Below, piece by piece: positions 1 through 7,489 of a stretch of DNA of 38,402 bases. How positions within the stretch are numbered: the stretch's first letter is position 1; each line of letters opens with the position of its first letter. A program made the position numbers and the translations under genes. This stretch comes from a virus. The notes below the pieces were generated by a model. The model had not been told where the DNA came from and searched no databases. It saw only the letters and a list, made by a program, of their open reading frames with translations. Location: positions 1 to 38,402 of IMG/VR virus record IMGVR_UViG_3300032898_000011, one strand, 5' to 3'.

Positions 1-29
1 ACCCCTCCCCTCCCTTCCCCAGACGCAAC

Positions 30-70
30 AAGGCCCTGTCGGTGCGCGGCTCCGCTCCGATCAGGGCCTT
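30..70. terminator. strong hairpin closing the left early operon
   Basis: The arms AAGGCCCTG-TCGG (30-42) and CCGA-T-CAGGGCCTT (57-70) pair with one bulged base, and the loop can form a further short GC stem. The hairpin lies 34 bases past the stop of the last minus-strand gene of the left block. The following U-tract is poor, so it may be a weak or two-way terminator. Confidence 0.6.
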
Positions 71-103
71 CTGCTAAATAATGCGCAGTGTTCCGCGCTT
101 TAC

Positions 104-406
104 CTACTGAATCGCCAGGGCGCTCTTGCCTACCATCGCCCGCACTTCGTCGGCCTCCTCCGGCTTCGGATCGTTGACCTTCACCATCGCCTGCACGATC
201 GGGTTGTCGGGATCGACCGCGATGTCGATTTTGGCCGTCACGCTCACGCTGCCGAGCGTCCGCTGATCCTGCCCGCTGCGCAGTCCCCGGATCACCGTCC
301 CTCCGTTCCGCACGTCCATCACCCGGCCGAAGATCCTCGGCGCATTCAGGTGCAGCTCCACGTAGTCGCCTACCTCGACCTCGTTACCCAGCGTATCCTT
401 CGCCAT
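104..406 (-). CDS. hypothetical phage protein, SH3-like beta-barrel candidate
   Basis: 100 residues. The N-terminal half (EVGDYVELH at about 11-19, then FGRVMDV and GGTVIRGLRS) looks like a small SH3-type or KOW-type beta-barrel. The C-terminal third is acidic and probably helical. A GAGGAAAA ribosome site lies a few bases before the ATG. It is the last gene of the left minus-strand operon and is followed by a strong hairpin. I do not recognise a function; nucleic-acid or protein binding is possible from the fold guess only. Confidence 0.75.
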   Translation of the reverse strand: MAKDTLGNEVEVGDYVELHLNAPRIFGRVMDVRNGGTVIRGLRSGQDQRTLGSVSVTAKIDIAVDPDNPIVQAMVKVNDPKPEEADEVRAMVGKSALAIQ

Positions 407-559
407 TGCTTCGCTTTTCCTCTCTCTCGCCGGCCTCGCGCCGGGTTTGGGGGGTCAGACCCCGTTCAAAACATGGCCCGTCCTGCCACGGAAACGGCCC
501 AAATTTCAATCGCTGCGCCTCGGGTGCAGGGTAGCCTACCCCCAGCGCCCAAAACGGCT
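407..559. other. spacer between the initiator gene and the last gene of the left operon
   Basis: No convincing gene. It holds two short inverted repeats: GGGGTCAGACCCC near 455-467, which resembles the half-sites of the origin dyads with a shorter centre, and GGGTAGCCTACCC at 529-541. They could be RNA structures or binding sites; no promoter is evident. Confidence 0.35.
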
Positions 560-1714
560 CTAAACGGCTTCCGCGAGCCGTCCGAGTTCCGCCTCCAGCT
601 TCGTCACGCGCTCCGGCCCAAGCATCTCGGCGAAGTACCTCAGCTGGCTTTTCTCCATGGAATTTAACTGTAAGCCACTGTTCTGACGCGATTTAAGAGC
701 CATCCACTTGCTTTCAAAGAAGCGCCGGCTCGACTCGATTTCCTCCTCGGACGGAGGCGTGCCGGAGGGCTGCATCCCCACGCTGGCAGCGCCTGCCGAG
801 CTCTCTTTCACCGTCCAGCGCTTGGTGTCGTGCCACAGCCCCTGACCAAAAAATTTATCCGGTCCCACGGTGAAAACCAGCCTGCCAGCCGCGTTCAGCG
901 CCATGTACGCCTGGTACTGCGCCACCATCGCTGCCACGATCGCCTCGGCCGGCTGGCTGCGCAGTGCTCGCTCCGCCTGCCGCTCGATCGCCCGCTCGGT
1001 CGGCCTGTCGTCGATCCCCAGCTGCTCGCAAACCTCGATTCGCAAACGGACCTTCGCCGGCATCTCGGGAGAGGCGCCCGCGGGGGGATTTTTGGGAACA
1101 GTCCCCCCTGCGCCGCCAGGCGCGAGGGGTGGTTTTAAGTACTTGTTTGTTTTTGTATGTGCTTTTACCTGGGTCTGCAGACCCAGGGTGCTATGGGCGT
1201 CCAGACCCAGGGTGCTATGGGCGTCCAGACCCAGGGTGCTATGGGTCTCCAGACCCAGGGTGCTATGGGCGTCCAGACCCAGGGTGCTATGGGTCTCCAG
1301 ACCCATAGTCAACTGGTTACCCTCTGCGGCGCACTCGTTTACTCTTTTGATAATGGTGGGAATCTTCCGGCTGCGCAGCGTTTCGATGCAGCCGGGCAGG
1401 TCCATCTCCAGATTCAGGGAGTACAGATATTGCCGCCCGCGTGGCGTCCGCGTCTGCTCCCTCCGCAGGATGCCGACCTCCAGCAGGTACAGCAGCCGCC
1501 GCCGCGTCCAGCGCACATCGACCCCCGTACCTGCGGCAAATTCCGCATAGCTGAGCCGGCAGGATGGTCGGCGCCATCCGAAGGTCTGCCGGGCGAGGTA
1601 GAACATGATCTTGCTGTCGGTTCCTTCGAGAACCGGCATCAGTTCATCGAACAGGCAATCCGGGGTCTGGGTGCTGTTGGGAATCCACGGATTGGACCCT
1701 GTTTTCGTTTCCAT
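560..1714 (-). CDS. replication initiator, lambda O-like
   Basis: 384 residues, longer than lambda O (about 300). Residues 8-100 match the phage replication protein O N-terminal winged-helix family: NPWIPN, then a helix ending in YLARQTFGWRR, LSYAEFAAGTGVD and LLYLLEVGILRRE. Residues about 137-182 are five or six copies of an 8-residue repeat (LGLDAHST or LGLETHST). These are encoded by 24-bp DNA repeats that look like origin iterons. A long linker and a helical C-terminus (about 325-384) follow; in lambda O the C-terminal part contacts the helicase loader P. Start ATG is preceded by AGGAGAGATCA. No P or DnaC-type loader is recognisable nearby. The role is inferred: binding the iterons in its own gene and opening the AT-rich tract. 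Confidence 0.85.
   Translation of the reverse strand: METKTGSNPWIPNSTQTPDCLFDELMPVLEGTDSKIMFYLARQTFGWRRPSCRLSYAEFAAGTGVDVRWTRRRLLYLLEVGILRREQTRTPRGRQYLYSLNLEMDLPGCIETLRSRKIPTIIKRVNECAAEGNQLTMGLETHSTLGLDAHSTLGLETHSTLGLDAHSTLGLDAHSTLGLQTQVKAHTKTNKYLKPPLAPGGAGGTVPKNPPAGASPEMPAKVRLRIEVCEQLGIDDRPTERAIERQAERALRSQPAEAIVAAMVAQYQAYMALNAAGRLVFTVGPDKFFGQGLWHDTKRWTVKESSAGAASVGMQPSGTPPSEEEIESSRRFFESKWMALKSRQNSGLQLNSMEKSQLRYFAEMLGPERVTKLEAELGRLAEAV
1132..1167. other. AT-rich tract beside the iterons, candidate unwinding element
   Basis: About 36 bases of T/A-rich DNA inside a GC-rich gene, directly next to the dyad array on the 3' side of the initiator gene. Lambda has the same order: iterons, then AT-rich region. 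It codes for lysine- and threonine-rich residues of the initiator linker. Confidence 0.55.
1168..1305. repeat. iteron array inside the initiator gene, candidate replication origin
   Basis: Five tandem 24-bp units start at 1179, 1203, 1227, 1251 and 1275, with a sixth partial at 1299. Each junction forms a dyad of the type TGGGTCTnnAGACCCA: 1168-1187 (a perfect 20-bp palindrome), 1194-1209, 1218-1233, 1242-1257, 1266-1281 and 1290-1305. Half of the left arms carry CGTCC in place of TCTCC. Lambda's origin is likewise a set of dyad-symmetric iterons within gene O, so origin function is the natural reading, though untested. Confidence 0.75.
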
Positions 1715-1732
1715 TGATCTCTCCTGGGGGAG

Positions 1733-2083
1733 TTAGGCGACTGCCTCTTGGAGGAGCAGGCGCGGGTAGGGACCCGCGCCCAGGTTGAACGTGTAAAGGG
1801 TGCCGTTCCGGCAAAGCGCACCCTCGCCGACCAGCCGCGCGACGGCCTTGCGCACCGCTCCGCGGGTCAGGCCCGTACTCGCGCCGATCGCGCGGAACGT
1901 CAGAGCGACAGCCACGGGATCGAGCTCGCGGCCGGCCGAGGCGCTGAACACCTTATCCGCCACGGCCAGCAGCACCTTGGCGTCTTTCCCCGGGCAATAG
2001 GGCGACACCGCATAATCCAGCACGACATTGGGCAGAAAAACGGAATTACTCCGATCCAGCTCCGAGGGGTGCGGGAATCTCAT
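1733..2083 (-). CDS. winged-helix DNA-binding protein
   Basis: 116 residues from the ATG at 2083, which has an excellent AAAGGAGG seven bases upstream; a longer reading to 2182 lacks such a site. The protein has a helical stretch (KDAKVLLAVADKVF), then AIGASTGLTRGAVRKAVARL as a helix-turn-helix, then a short beta-wing ending YTFNLG. This is the layout of a small winged-helix regulator or a replication accessory protein. It sits directly upstream of the O-like initiator and likely shares its transcript. A transcription-regulator role is inferred from the fold and place. Confidence 0.75.
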   Translation of the reverse strand: MRFPHPSELDRSNSVFLPNVVLDYAVSPYCPGKDAKVLLAVADKVFSASAGRELDPVAVALTFRAIGASTGLTRGAVRKAVARLVGEGALCRNGTLYTFNLGAGPYPRLLLQEAVA

Positions 2084-2102
2084 AGGCAAGCCTCCTTTCG
2101 GG

Positions 2103-2297
2103 TCAGGCCGCATCGGCCGTGAGTTTCGCGCGCGCAGCTTCCAGTGCCGCGCGCAGGATGAAGTTGTGCATGGAGCGGCCATCAGCCAGAGCGGCGCGCG
2201 CCAGGGTGTTTCGTTCTTCGGGAAGCATGCGCAGGTTCGTATGCAGAACTTTGCGCGGTCTCTTCTTTCGGGAGGGGTGAGTCTTGGAGGTATTCAT
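2103..2297 (-). CDS. ribbon-helix-helix (CopG/Arc-like) DNA-binding protein
   Basis: 64 residues from the ATG at 2297 (other ATGs at 2312 and 2339 are possible; none has a strong ribosome site). A basic N-terminal arm (SRKKRPRK) precedes a beta-strand (LHTNLRML) and two helices (PEERNTLARAALADG, SMHNFILRAALEAARAKL), the pattern of a ribbon-helix-helix dimer. As the first gene of the minus-strand block, facing the plus-strand block across about 75 bases, it is well placed to be an early repressor or autoregulator. That role is inference. Confidence 0.7.
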   Translation of the reverse strand: MNTSKTHPSRKKRPRKVLHTNLRMLPEERNTLARAALADGRSMHNFILRAALEAARAKLTADAA

Positions 2298-2372
2298 AGC
2301 GTCACTGTACATCCACAATGAGGCGACGTAAGATGACACGAACCAAGACTGCCAGGGAGGACGGCAAACGAA
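2298..2372. promoter_or_regulatory. divergent intergenic region between the two early blocks
   Basis: The 75 bases separate minus-strand regulators from plus-strand early genes, so both promoters should lie here or just inside the flanking genes. I cannot point to clean -35/-10 pairs. Just inside the plus-strand gene, CTATCAAC occurs twice, 15 bases apart (2379 and 2394), and could be an operator half-site pair. Confidence 0.35.
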
Positions 2373-2618
2373 ATGACTCTATCAACTGAAGAGCTATCAA
2401 CAATGGCCCGAACGGGGAAGAGAAAGAAATGCGAATGTGCGAAGGGAGGCCGCCGCCCTGACTCCTGCTGCCAGACCTGCAGGGGGACCGGATATGTACA
2501 GGCGTGCGCAGCCTGCGCAGGGACCGGGTTTGACCCGAAGCGTCAGCAGGCCTGCGTGCCCTGCATCGGCCACGGCGTCGTGGCGTACCGGGGGAGTGAG
2601 GGCGCGCGGATCGCATGA
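2373..2618 (+). CDS. small zinc protein with DnaJ-type CxxCxGxG motifs
   Basis: 81 residues (or 71 from the ATG at 2403). It has a cysteine-rich core: CCQTCRGTG, CAACAGTG and CVPCIGHG, which are repeats of the DnaJ zinc-finger signature, plus an upstream CEC. There is no J-domain. AGGGAGG lies 12 bases before the first ATG. The last codons overlap the next gene's ATG. Such stand-alone DnaJ-type zinc fingers occur widely in phages with unknown roles. Confidence 0.75.
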   Translation: MTLSTEELSTMARTGKRKKCECAKGGRRPDSCCQTCRGTGYVQACAACAGTGFDPKRQQACVPCIGHGVVAYRGSEGARIA

Positions 2619-3013
2619 ACGAAGTTAGCTTTGTCGTCCCGCTCCAACCGCCGAGCGTCAACCACTATAAGAAATTTGACCCTCGTCCGTCGAAGCGCTG
2701 CCCCAAAGGCCGGTGGTATGTCACCAGCGAAGCGCAGGCCTTTCTCGATGCCGTCTGTACCTTCGCGCGCGGCGACCAGCTGCGTCCGCTCAAGCGCAGC
2801 GAGCGGCTCAAACTCTCCTATCGCGTCTATCTCGGCAAAGATCAGTCGGGCGATGTCGATAACTTCGCCAAGTGCATCCAGGACGGACTTACCCGCGCCG
2901 GCGTCATCAAAAGCGACGCGGCCATTGTCGATCTGTACGCCTCGAAGCGCAGGGACTGGAACAATCCCCGCACTGAAATTCACGTCTCAATCATCACCCT
3001 GGAGGATCTGTGA
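2615..3013 (+). CDS. rusA: RusA-like Holliday junction resolvase
   Basis: 132 residues, the usual size for RusA (about 120). Family signatures visible: PPSVNHYKK near the N-terminus, and GDVDNFAKCIQDGL followed by AGVIKSDAAIVDL, which carries the catalytic aspartates of the family. The enzyme cuts four-way DNA junctions as a dimer and in phages resolves recombination or replication intermediates before packaging. It starts in an ATGA overlap with the gene before and ends overlapping the GTG of the next, so it is translationally coupled. Confidence 0.9.
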   Translation: MNEVSFVVPLQPPSVNHYKKFDPRPSKRCPKGRWYVTSEAQAFLDAVCTFARGDQLRPLKRSERLKLSYRVYLGKDQSGDVDNFAKCIQDGLTRAGVIKSDAAIVDLYASKRRDWNNPRTEIHVSIITLEDL

Positions 3014-3420
3014 GCCTGCCCCTGTTCTGTAACGTCTGCCGTGGCGAAATCCCCGAGGCCCGCCGCAACCGCAAAGCCACAACCTGCTCGACCGAGTGCC
3101 ACCGCAAGCTGCGCCTCGCGCGCCGGCGCGAGCTCATCGAGAAGAGATGCCCCGCCTGTGGTATCCCGAGTAACCCGGTCGAGCGCCGACTCTTCAAACA
3201 ATGGCGCGATTCAACGGGTGAATCTCGCCGGCGCGGGAAACCGAAGCGCATCGAGTGGGCGAAGCGGCTGGCGGCGATGAATCTCGAGTGGCCGGAGGGA
3301 GCCGAAGCCGTGCTCATCTTCGACGCCAGTACTTTGCATCAGGCGACAGTGACACGCGAGCAGTTCGACAAGGTGCGCGCCGCCGCGATCGCCAAGCAAA
3401 CCGCAGCGGAGGCAGCATGA
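3010..3420 (+). CDS. zinc-ribbon protein of unknown function
   Basis: 136 residues from a GTG preceded by GGAGGATCT. Two cysteine pairs in the N-terminal part (CNVC with CSTEC at about 8-32, then CPAC) suggest zinc binding, and the middle is very basic (RRRGKPKR). This looks nucleic-acid binding. The family resembles small zinc-finger proteins next to rusA in other phages, but I cannot name it. Confidence 0.7.
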   Translation: MSLPLFCNVCRGEIPEARRNRKATTCSTECHRKLRLARRRELIEKRCPACGIPSNPVERRLFKQWRDSTGESRRRGKPKRIEWAKRLAAMNLEWPEGAEAVLIFDASTLHQATVTREQFDKVRAAAIAKQTAAEAA

Positions 3421-3602
3421 AAGAAGAACAGCCAGTGATCAGCGTCCTTTTCAGAAAGGCCGAAATAATGCCAGATGGCAGTATTGGAGCGGTCTATCTG
3501 GGCGAATTTGCCGGCGACCGGTCAAAGGATCTCCGACTTACGCTCGCGCAGGCCCGCACCTTGGGCGAGCAGCTACGAACCCTTCCCCCGGAGGCCGCAT
3601 GA
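3417..3602 (+). CDS. small hypothetical protein
   Basis: 61 residues, starting in an ATGA overlap with the gene before and ending in an ATGA overlap with the next. The start is chosen for that overlap; the same frame stays open further upstream inside the previous gene. Beta-strand-rich N-terminal half (VISVLFRKAEI, IGAVYLGEF), helical end. No recognised domain. Confidence 0.7.
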   Translation: MKEEQPVISVLFRKAEIMPDGSIGAVYLGEFAGDRSKDLRLTLAQARTLGEQLRTLPPEAA

Positions 3603-3838
3603 AAATCACGCTGAGCAACACCGAGCGAATCGCCGAGCTCATCCCCGCGACACCGGGCGGCGCCGTGCTCGCCCGCGTCTGGGAAGGAACCACGGACAAA
3701 GGCGTCTACGTCCAGGTGCTGATCGCACGCGTGGCCGCGCCCATCGACGCAGACTTGTCCGAGTTTGAGCGGGATCTGCAGGAGCAGGCTGCACCCTGCA
3801 CGCAGCCGCAGGTTTTCCCGTTGAGGATGGTCATATGA
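3599..3838 (+). CDS. small hypothetical protein
   Basis: 79 residues, ATGA-coupled on both sides. Predicted alternating strands (GGAVLARVWEG, VYVQVLIARV) with an acidic helix near the C-terminus. No recognised family. Confidence 0.7.
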   Translation: MKITLSNTERIAELIPATPGGAVLARVWEGTTDKGVYVQVLIARVAAPIDADLSEFERDLQEQAAPCTQPQVFPLRMVI

Positions 3839-4218
3839 CATCGTTGATGGCAGCGACCGAGGACTATCGCCTGCGCTGGCTGGTGCGCGAGTTCGAACGG
3901 GTTCAGGAGAAGCGCAACACACAGGCGTACATGACGCTCTCGATGGACGAATACGCGGCTCTGCTGATGGAGAACATCAGCCTGCACCAGCGCCTGACCC
4001 GCGTCGAGACGATGCTGGGAGATGCCGCGATGAACTGCTCGATGCTGCACCCGCAGCCGATACTGTTCAACGCCGCGAATCAGCCGCCGATCGGGCAGAC
4101 CGCTGACAGGTCAATTACCTGTCCGAAGTGCGGGCGCACCAGCTACAACGCGCAGGACATCACGCAGCGCTATTGCGGGAACTGCCACCAGTACCACGAT
4201 GAGATGGAGCGCTCATGA
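3835..4218 (+). CDS. coiled-coil protein with C-terminal zinc ribbon
   Basis: 127 residues. The N-terminal part is helical (ending with LLMENISLHQRLTRVETML, likely a coiled coil). The C-terminus is a compact zinc ribbon: CPKCGRTSYNAQDITQRYC followed by GNCHQYH. The CPxCG...YCxxCHxxH pattern is common in small phage proteins. ATGA overlaps on both sides place it in the same translationally coupled operon. Function unknown. Confidence 0.75.
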   Translation: MTSLMAATEDYRLRWLVREFERVQEKRNTQAYMTLSMDEYAALLMENISLHQRLTRVETMLGDAAMNCSMLHPQPILFNAANQPPIGQTADRSITCPKCGRTSYNAQDITQRYCGNCHQYHDEMERS

Positions 4219-4457
4219 GCGAAGCAAACGAAGAAACCATCACCATCACCCTTACCCGCGACGAGTTCGACCTGTTCATGCTGCTGATGGGAGAGGCGAC
4301 GGGCTCAGCGATGCGACAGGGCAACGGGGCTCGAGTATGCAGCTACCTCGGGCTGGCCAACAGCGTGAACAAGGACAATCCCCGCTGGATTCCCTACCAA
4401 ATACCGGACGAGAAAAATCAGGCGCCGATCGCGCGCGGATCGGGCGCGAAACACTGA
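4215..4457 (+). CDS. small acidic hypothetical protein
   Basis: 80 residues, last gene of the coupled early plus-strand block. The first third is acidic with a threonine-rich strand (EETITITLTRDEF) followed by a hydrophobic helix (LFMLLMGEATG). No known domain. A hairpin follows 10 bases after the stop. Confidence 0.7.
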   Translation: MSEANEETITITLTRDEFDLFMLLMGEATGSAMRQGNGARVCSYLGLANSVNKDNPRWIPYQIPDEKNQAPIARGSGAKH

Positions 4458-4682
4458 TCCTGCATCTGGCCGATGGAGCTCGCACCCCATCGGCCTGACC
4501 CCCCGGGATCACGGATGCGTGTCGGTTGTGTACATCTCCCACCATCAAAGCACAGTCGTTGCTACCCCTTACGGGGAATATCAAAAGCCCGCCCTCCCTG
4601 CTTACCCTCGAAGCGTATCTCCCCAACACCTGAGCAGAGGCCTCCCCCAACCGGCGCCTGTGCGCAAAGGAAAAGGACTCAA
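4458..4682 (+). promoter_or_regulatory. spacer between early and structural genes, with hairpin
   Basis: 225 bases without a convincing gene. The stem GGCCGATGG (4468-4476) pairs perfectly with CCATCGGCC (4487-4495); there is no T-run after it. A smaller CCCC-TTAC-GGGG stem lies near 4565-4576. This is where a promoter for the structural genes is expected, but I see no convincing -35/-10 pair. Confidence 0.45.
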
Positions 4683-5210
4683 ATGCCTACTGAACTCATA
4701 CCTGTCATCAGCGCAGGTATTCCCTCCAAGGTAAGCGCCAACGTCGCGACCGCCCAGGTTTTCCCGAACCCCAACAATGCACTCGTCGCAGCTGTTCTCA
4801 ACGTCCCCGGATCGGGACGCCTCGAGCAACGCGCCTTCTCGATCCGCGCAGCTGGCTACATCACCACAGCCGGCGCCTACAATGCGACCCTCTCTCTGAT
4901 GAGCGGATCTTCGCTGACCCCGGGCAGCAACACCGCCATCGCCACCACTGCCGCGACCGCCGTAGGTACGACCACGGTTCCCTATCGGCTCGATGCCGAC
5001 CTCGTTTTCGACTCCGTTTCCGGCAAGCTGTTCGGAAATTTCAAATCGCAGATCGGCGCGACCTTTGCCGCGATCGCGGCCCTCACCGCAGGACTGACCG
5101 GACTGAACGGTTTGACCGAGCCCGTCTTCCAGCTGGTGTTCGCGATCACCTTCTCGACGGCCAACGCCGGCAACGTCGCGAGCCTCGGCAATTTCTCGCT
5201 GATTAACTGA
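4683..5210 (+). CDS. hypothetical beta-rich protein, possible virion component
   Basis: 175 residues from the ATG at 4683, with AAAGGAAAAGGA just upstream. The composition is rich in A, T, S, G and N with alternating strands (AAVLNVPGSG, RAFSIRAAGYITTAG, YNATLSLMSG) and a C-terminal LVFAITFSTANAGN. This looks like a jelly-roll or beta-sandwich virion protein such as a decoration protein. It lies upstream of the terminase rather than beside the capsid gene, so a role is uncertain. Confidence 0.65.
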   Translation: MPTELIPVISAGIPSKVSANVATAQVFPNPNNALVAAVLNVPGSGRLEQRAFSIRAAGYITTAGAYNATLSLMSGSSLTPGSNTAIATTAATAVGTTTVPYRLDADLVFDSVSGKLFGNFKSQIGATFAAIAALTAGLTGLNGLTEPVFQLVFAITFSTANAGNVASLGNFSLIN

Positions 5211-5224
5211 CATACCCCGCGAGA

Positions 5225-5270
5225 GGGGCGCCGTCCGGGTCCCTGTGACTACCGGAAGCAACGGCGCCCC
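5225..5270 (+). terminator. long intergenic hairpin
   Basis: Perfect 10-bp arms GGGGCGCCGT (5225-5234) and ACGGCGCCCC (5261-5270), with a CCGG/CCGG inner stem. It sits 15 bases after a stop codon. No good T-run follows, so it may be an attenuator or RNA-processing site rather than a full terminator. Confidence 0.5.
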
Positions 5271-5305
5271 GAGTTCCTTTCGCGAGAACCCGGAGCCCTC
5301 CCCCC

Positions 5306-5593
5306 ATGAAGAAAGCAGCAGACGCAGCACGCCATGCGCTCGGCGAGAAGCCGAAGGCCGCGCGCAAAGGCAAAGGCCGCATCACCCACACCCACATCGA
5401 GCACACCGTCAACGGCGGTCATGTGGTGCGCCACGAATACGCGAACCAGGGCGAGCAGCCGTCACCCGATCAGGCCGCGGCGGCCGGTCCCTATGCGCTG
5501 GCCAACATGCAGCAGCTGCACGATCACCTGGACCAGCAGGTAGGGGGAAGCGATGGCGGAGAAGAAGAAGCCGCACCCGCACCGGCGCAGTAG
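5306..5593 (+). CDS. small hypothetical protein upstream of terminase
   Basis: 95 residues: a basic lysine/arginine-rich start, a histidine-rich strand pair (ITHTHIEHTVNGGHVVRHEY) and an acidic, alanine-rich tail. The leader before the ATG is a C-tract (CCCTCCCCCC) with no Shine-Dalgarno sequence, the same leader type as the capsid gene. Small proteins with this histidine pattern occur in related podoviruses. The position is that of a small terminase subunit, but no helix-turn-helix is evident. Confidence 0.7.
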   Translation: MKKAADAARHALGEKPKAARKGKGRITHTHIEHTVNGGHVVRHEYANQGEQPSPDQAAAAGPYALANMQQLHDHLDQQVGGSDGGEEEAAPAPAQ

Positions 5594-5825
5594 CGATCCG
5601 GACAGAACCGAGATCGACACTGGCGGCGAAGACGAAAGCTATCCGTCCGGACTGCACAAGGCCCTCACGCACCTGAAGCGCGGAGCGCTGCATCATGCGC
5701 TCGGCGTGCCGGTCGGCCAGAAGATTCCGGCCGAGAAGCTGCGCAAGGCCAAGACCTCCAAGAACGCGCACATCCGCCACATGGCCGCGTTCGCCCACGT
5801 TCTCGAAGGCTTCGACAAAAAGTGA
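5553..5825 (+). CDS. small basic phage protein upstream of terminase
   Basis: 90 residues, overlapping the previous gene by 41 bases; GGGGGAAGCG precedes the ATG. The C-terminal half (LKRGALHHALGVPVGQKIPA, then LRKAKTSKNAHIRHMAAFA, ending LEGF) matches a short conserved motif (KGALHxxLGVPxGxKIP) that I recognise from many tailed phages, where it has no settled function. The stop overlaps the GTG of the terminase gene. Confidence 0.75.
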   Translation: MAEKKKPHPHRRSSDPDRTEIDTGGEDESYPSGLHKALTHLKRGALHHALGVPVGQKIPAEKLRKAKTSKNAHIRHMAAFAHVLEGFDKK

Positions 5826-7489
5826 CCACCGAGGAAATCCAGCAGATCGACATAGCGAAGGTGCTCAAAGATGACGCCTACCGCGAGGAGCTCGCCGGCA
5901 TCTGCCAGCGCGATCTGCTGACCCTCGGCCGCGTCCTCGGATACGACAAGCTGATTGACGAGGTACACGAGCCGGTCGCGCTGCTGGCCGTGCTCAAAGA
6001 CCCGGCGAAGTCGATCGAGGATCAGTCGCCGGTGAAGGAGCGCATCCACCTCGACCCGCGCGGCTGCTACAAGTCCACGCTGTCGATCATCGATTGCATC
6101 CAGTGGATCATCTGCTTCCCCGACGTGCGGATCTGCATCCTCACCGCGACCAAGCCCCTCGCCCAGGCCATCGTGGGGGAAATCTCCGGCCACTTCGTGC
6201 GCTCGATGACGGGCGAGCCCACGCTGTTTCAGGCCATCTTTCCGAAGTTCACCATCTCCCCGCGCGACGATCGCACCGGCCTGTTCACCGCACCCAACCG
6301 CAAGCGCAAATGGCGCGAAGCGACGGTTATGGCTTTCTCGATCGAGACCAGCATCTCCGGCTGGCACTTCGATGTGCTCTGCGTCGATGACGTGGTGGAC
6401 ACCCAGAACTCGAAGACCGACGCCTCGATCGCGGCGGTAAAAAGTAACTACTTCGTGAACTTAAAGACCCTGATGCCGTGGGGATTCAAACTCACCAAGG
6501 CCACGAGATATAACCCCTTCGACCTCACCGGCCAGCTGCTCAAAAAAGCGAAGCCGGGCCGTACTCAGACGCTGGTGCGCGGCGCGCTCCGGCTCAACAG
6601 CGGCAAGCGCCTCGAGCCCGGGGACTTCCCCGCCGAGAGCGAGGTTACGCTGCTGTTCCCGCAGCTGCTCAGCTACGAATTTCTGAAAGAGCAGTTCGAA
6701 CTCGACTACGGCTCCTTTATGTCGCAGTACATGAACGATGCCAGCGGCGGCAATCTGGTCATCTTCTCCGAGTCCGACATGCTCAACGCCTGCCTGCTCG
6801 CCGAGCAGCTGCCCCTCGCCGGCATGGTGCGCGTTGCGTGGCGTCTCGAGTACGCGGCCAACCCCGCGATGAAATTCTCCGGAGGCGCGGCCGGCGTCAT
6901 GCACAACGGCCGCATGCACATCATGGAGCACAGGCGCGGCCAGTTCCTGCCCTCGAAGCTGGCGCGCGAAATCGTGCTGATGTGCAAGCGCCACGGCACC
7001 CACACCGTACACATTGAAGCCACCCCGGGCGCGATTCACTACGAGCCGGAAATTCGCAACCAGGGCGTCCTGCTCGGCTGGCACGTCAATGTCAGCTGGA
7101 TTGACTACGAAGAGGACGAAGGCCGGCGCAAGATCCGCCTGAAGGCTCTGCAGCCGATGATCGAGGCGCGGCGCCTGCTCTTCAACGCAGAGAGCCCGCA
7201 GATCATGCAGCTGCGCGAGCAGTTCGAATCCTTCGGGATGATTGACGAGAACGAAATTGTCGATGCGGTGGCGCGCGTCGCCGAGGCTCTGCCCAAAACC
7301 ATCCTGGCCTCCGAAGACAACGAGCAGTTCGCGCATGAGTGGGAAAGCCTGCGCCAGAAGCAAATGCACGATGTTCTGTATGGCGAGCAGGGAATCTCCG
7401 TCCTCGAAATCGACGAAGCCGACAAGGTTCCTCCGCCGCCCACGAACAGCTACGGACTCCACGAAATGTTAGGCGGGCTTGACGGATGA
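5822..7489 (+). CDS. terL: terminase large subunit
   Basis: 555 residues, GTG start overlapping the previous stop. ATPase half: Walker A-like DPRGCYKST (78-86), and Walker B FDVLCVDDVVD (about 183-193). A coupling segment (LTKATRYNPFD) follows near 224-234. The nuclease half is RNase H-like: a strand WRLEYAANP in place of the usual DPA motif, HIEATPGA as the second acidic strand, and NEIVDAVAR supplying the last acid. It cuts and pumps DNA into the prohead through the portal encoded next, with a 4-base overlap. The first catalytic acid of the nuclease looks altered (E or D displaced). Confidence 0.92.
   Translation: MTTEEIQQIDIAKVLKDDAYREELAGICQRDLLTLGRVLGYDKLIDEVHEPVALLAVLKDPAKSIEDQSPVKERIHLDPRGCYKSTLSIIDCIQWIICFPDVRICILTATKPLAQAIVGEISGHFVRSMTGEPTLFQAIFPKFTISPRDDRTGLFTAPNRKRKWREATVMAFSIETSISGWHFDVLCVDDVVDTQNSKTDASIAAVKSNYFVNLKTLMPWGFKLTKATRYNPFDLTGQLLKKAKPGRTQTLVRGALRLNSGKRLEPGDFPAESEVTLLFPQLLSYEFLKEQFELDYGSFMSQYMNDASGGNLVIFSESDMLNACLLAEQLPLAGMVRVAWRLEYAANPAMKFSGGAAGVMHNGRMHIMEHRRGQFLPSKLAREIVLMCKRHGTHTVHIEATPGAIHYEPEIRNQGVLLGWHVNVSWIDYEEDEGRRKIRLKALQPMIEARRLLFNAESPQIMQLREQFESFGMIDENEIVDAVARVAEALPKTILASEDNEQFAHEWESLRQKQMHDVLYGEQGISVLEIDEADKVPPPPTNSYGLHEMLGGLDG

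Noticed and set aside
1168-1305. CRISPR-like array
   Set aside because: The 24-bp units are contiguous with no unique spacers, and they are in-frame in a recognisable gene.
1157-1717. Long plus-strand frames across the initiator gene with repeated peptide units (for example QTQGAMGV)
   Set aside because: They are the other-strand reading of the 24-bp iterons. The minus-strand frame has the O-family motifs, a good ribosome site and operon context.
4473-4682. N-terminal extension of the 175-residue protein back to 4473
   Set aside because: The ATG at 4683 has a good ribosome site; the extension crosses a hairpin and looks like random proline/arginine coding.
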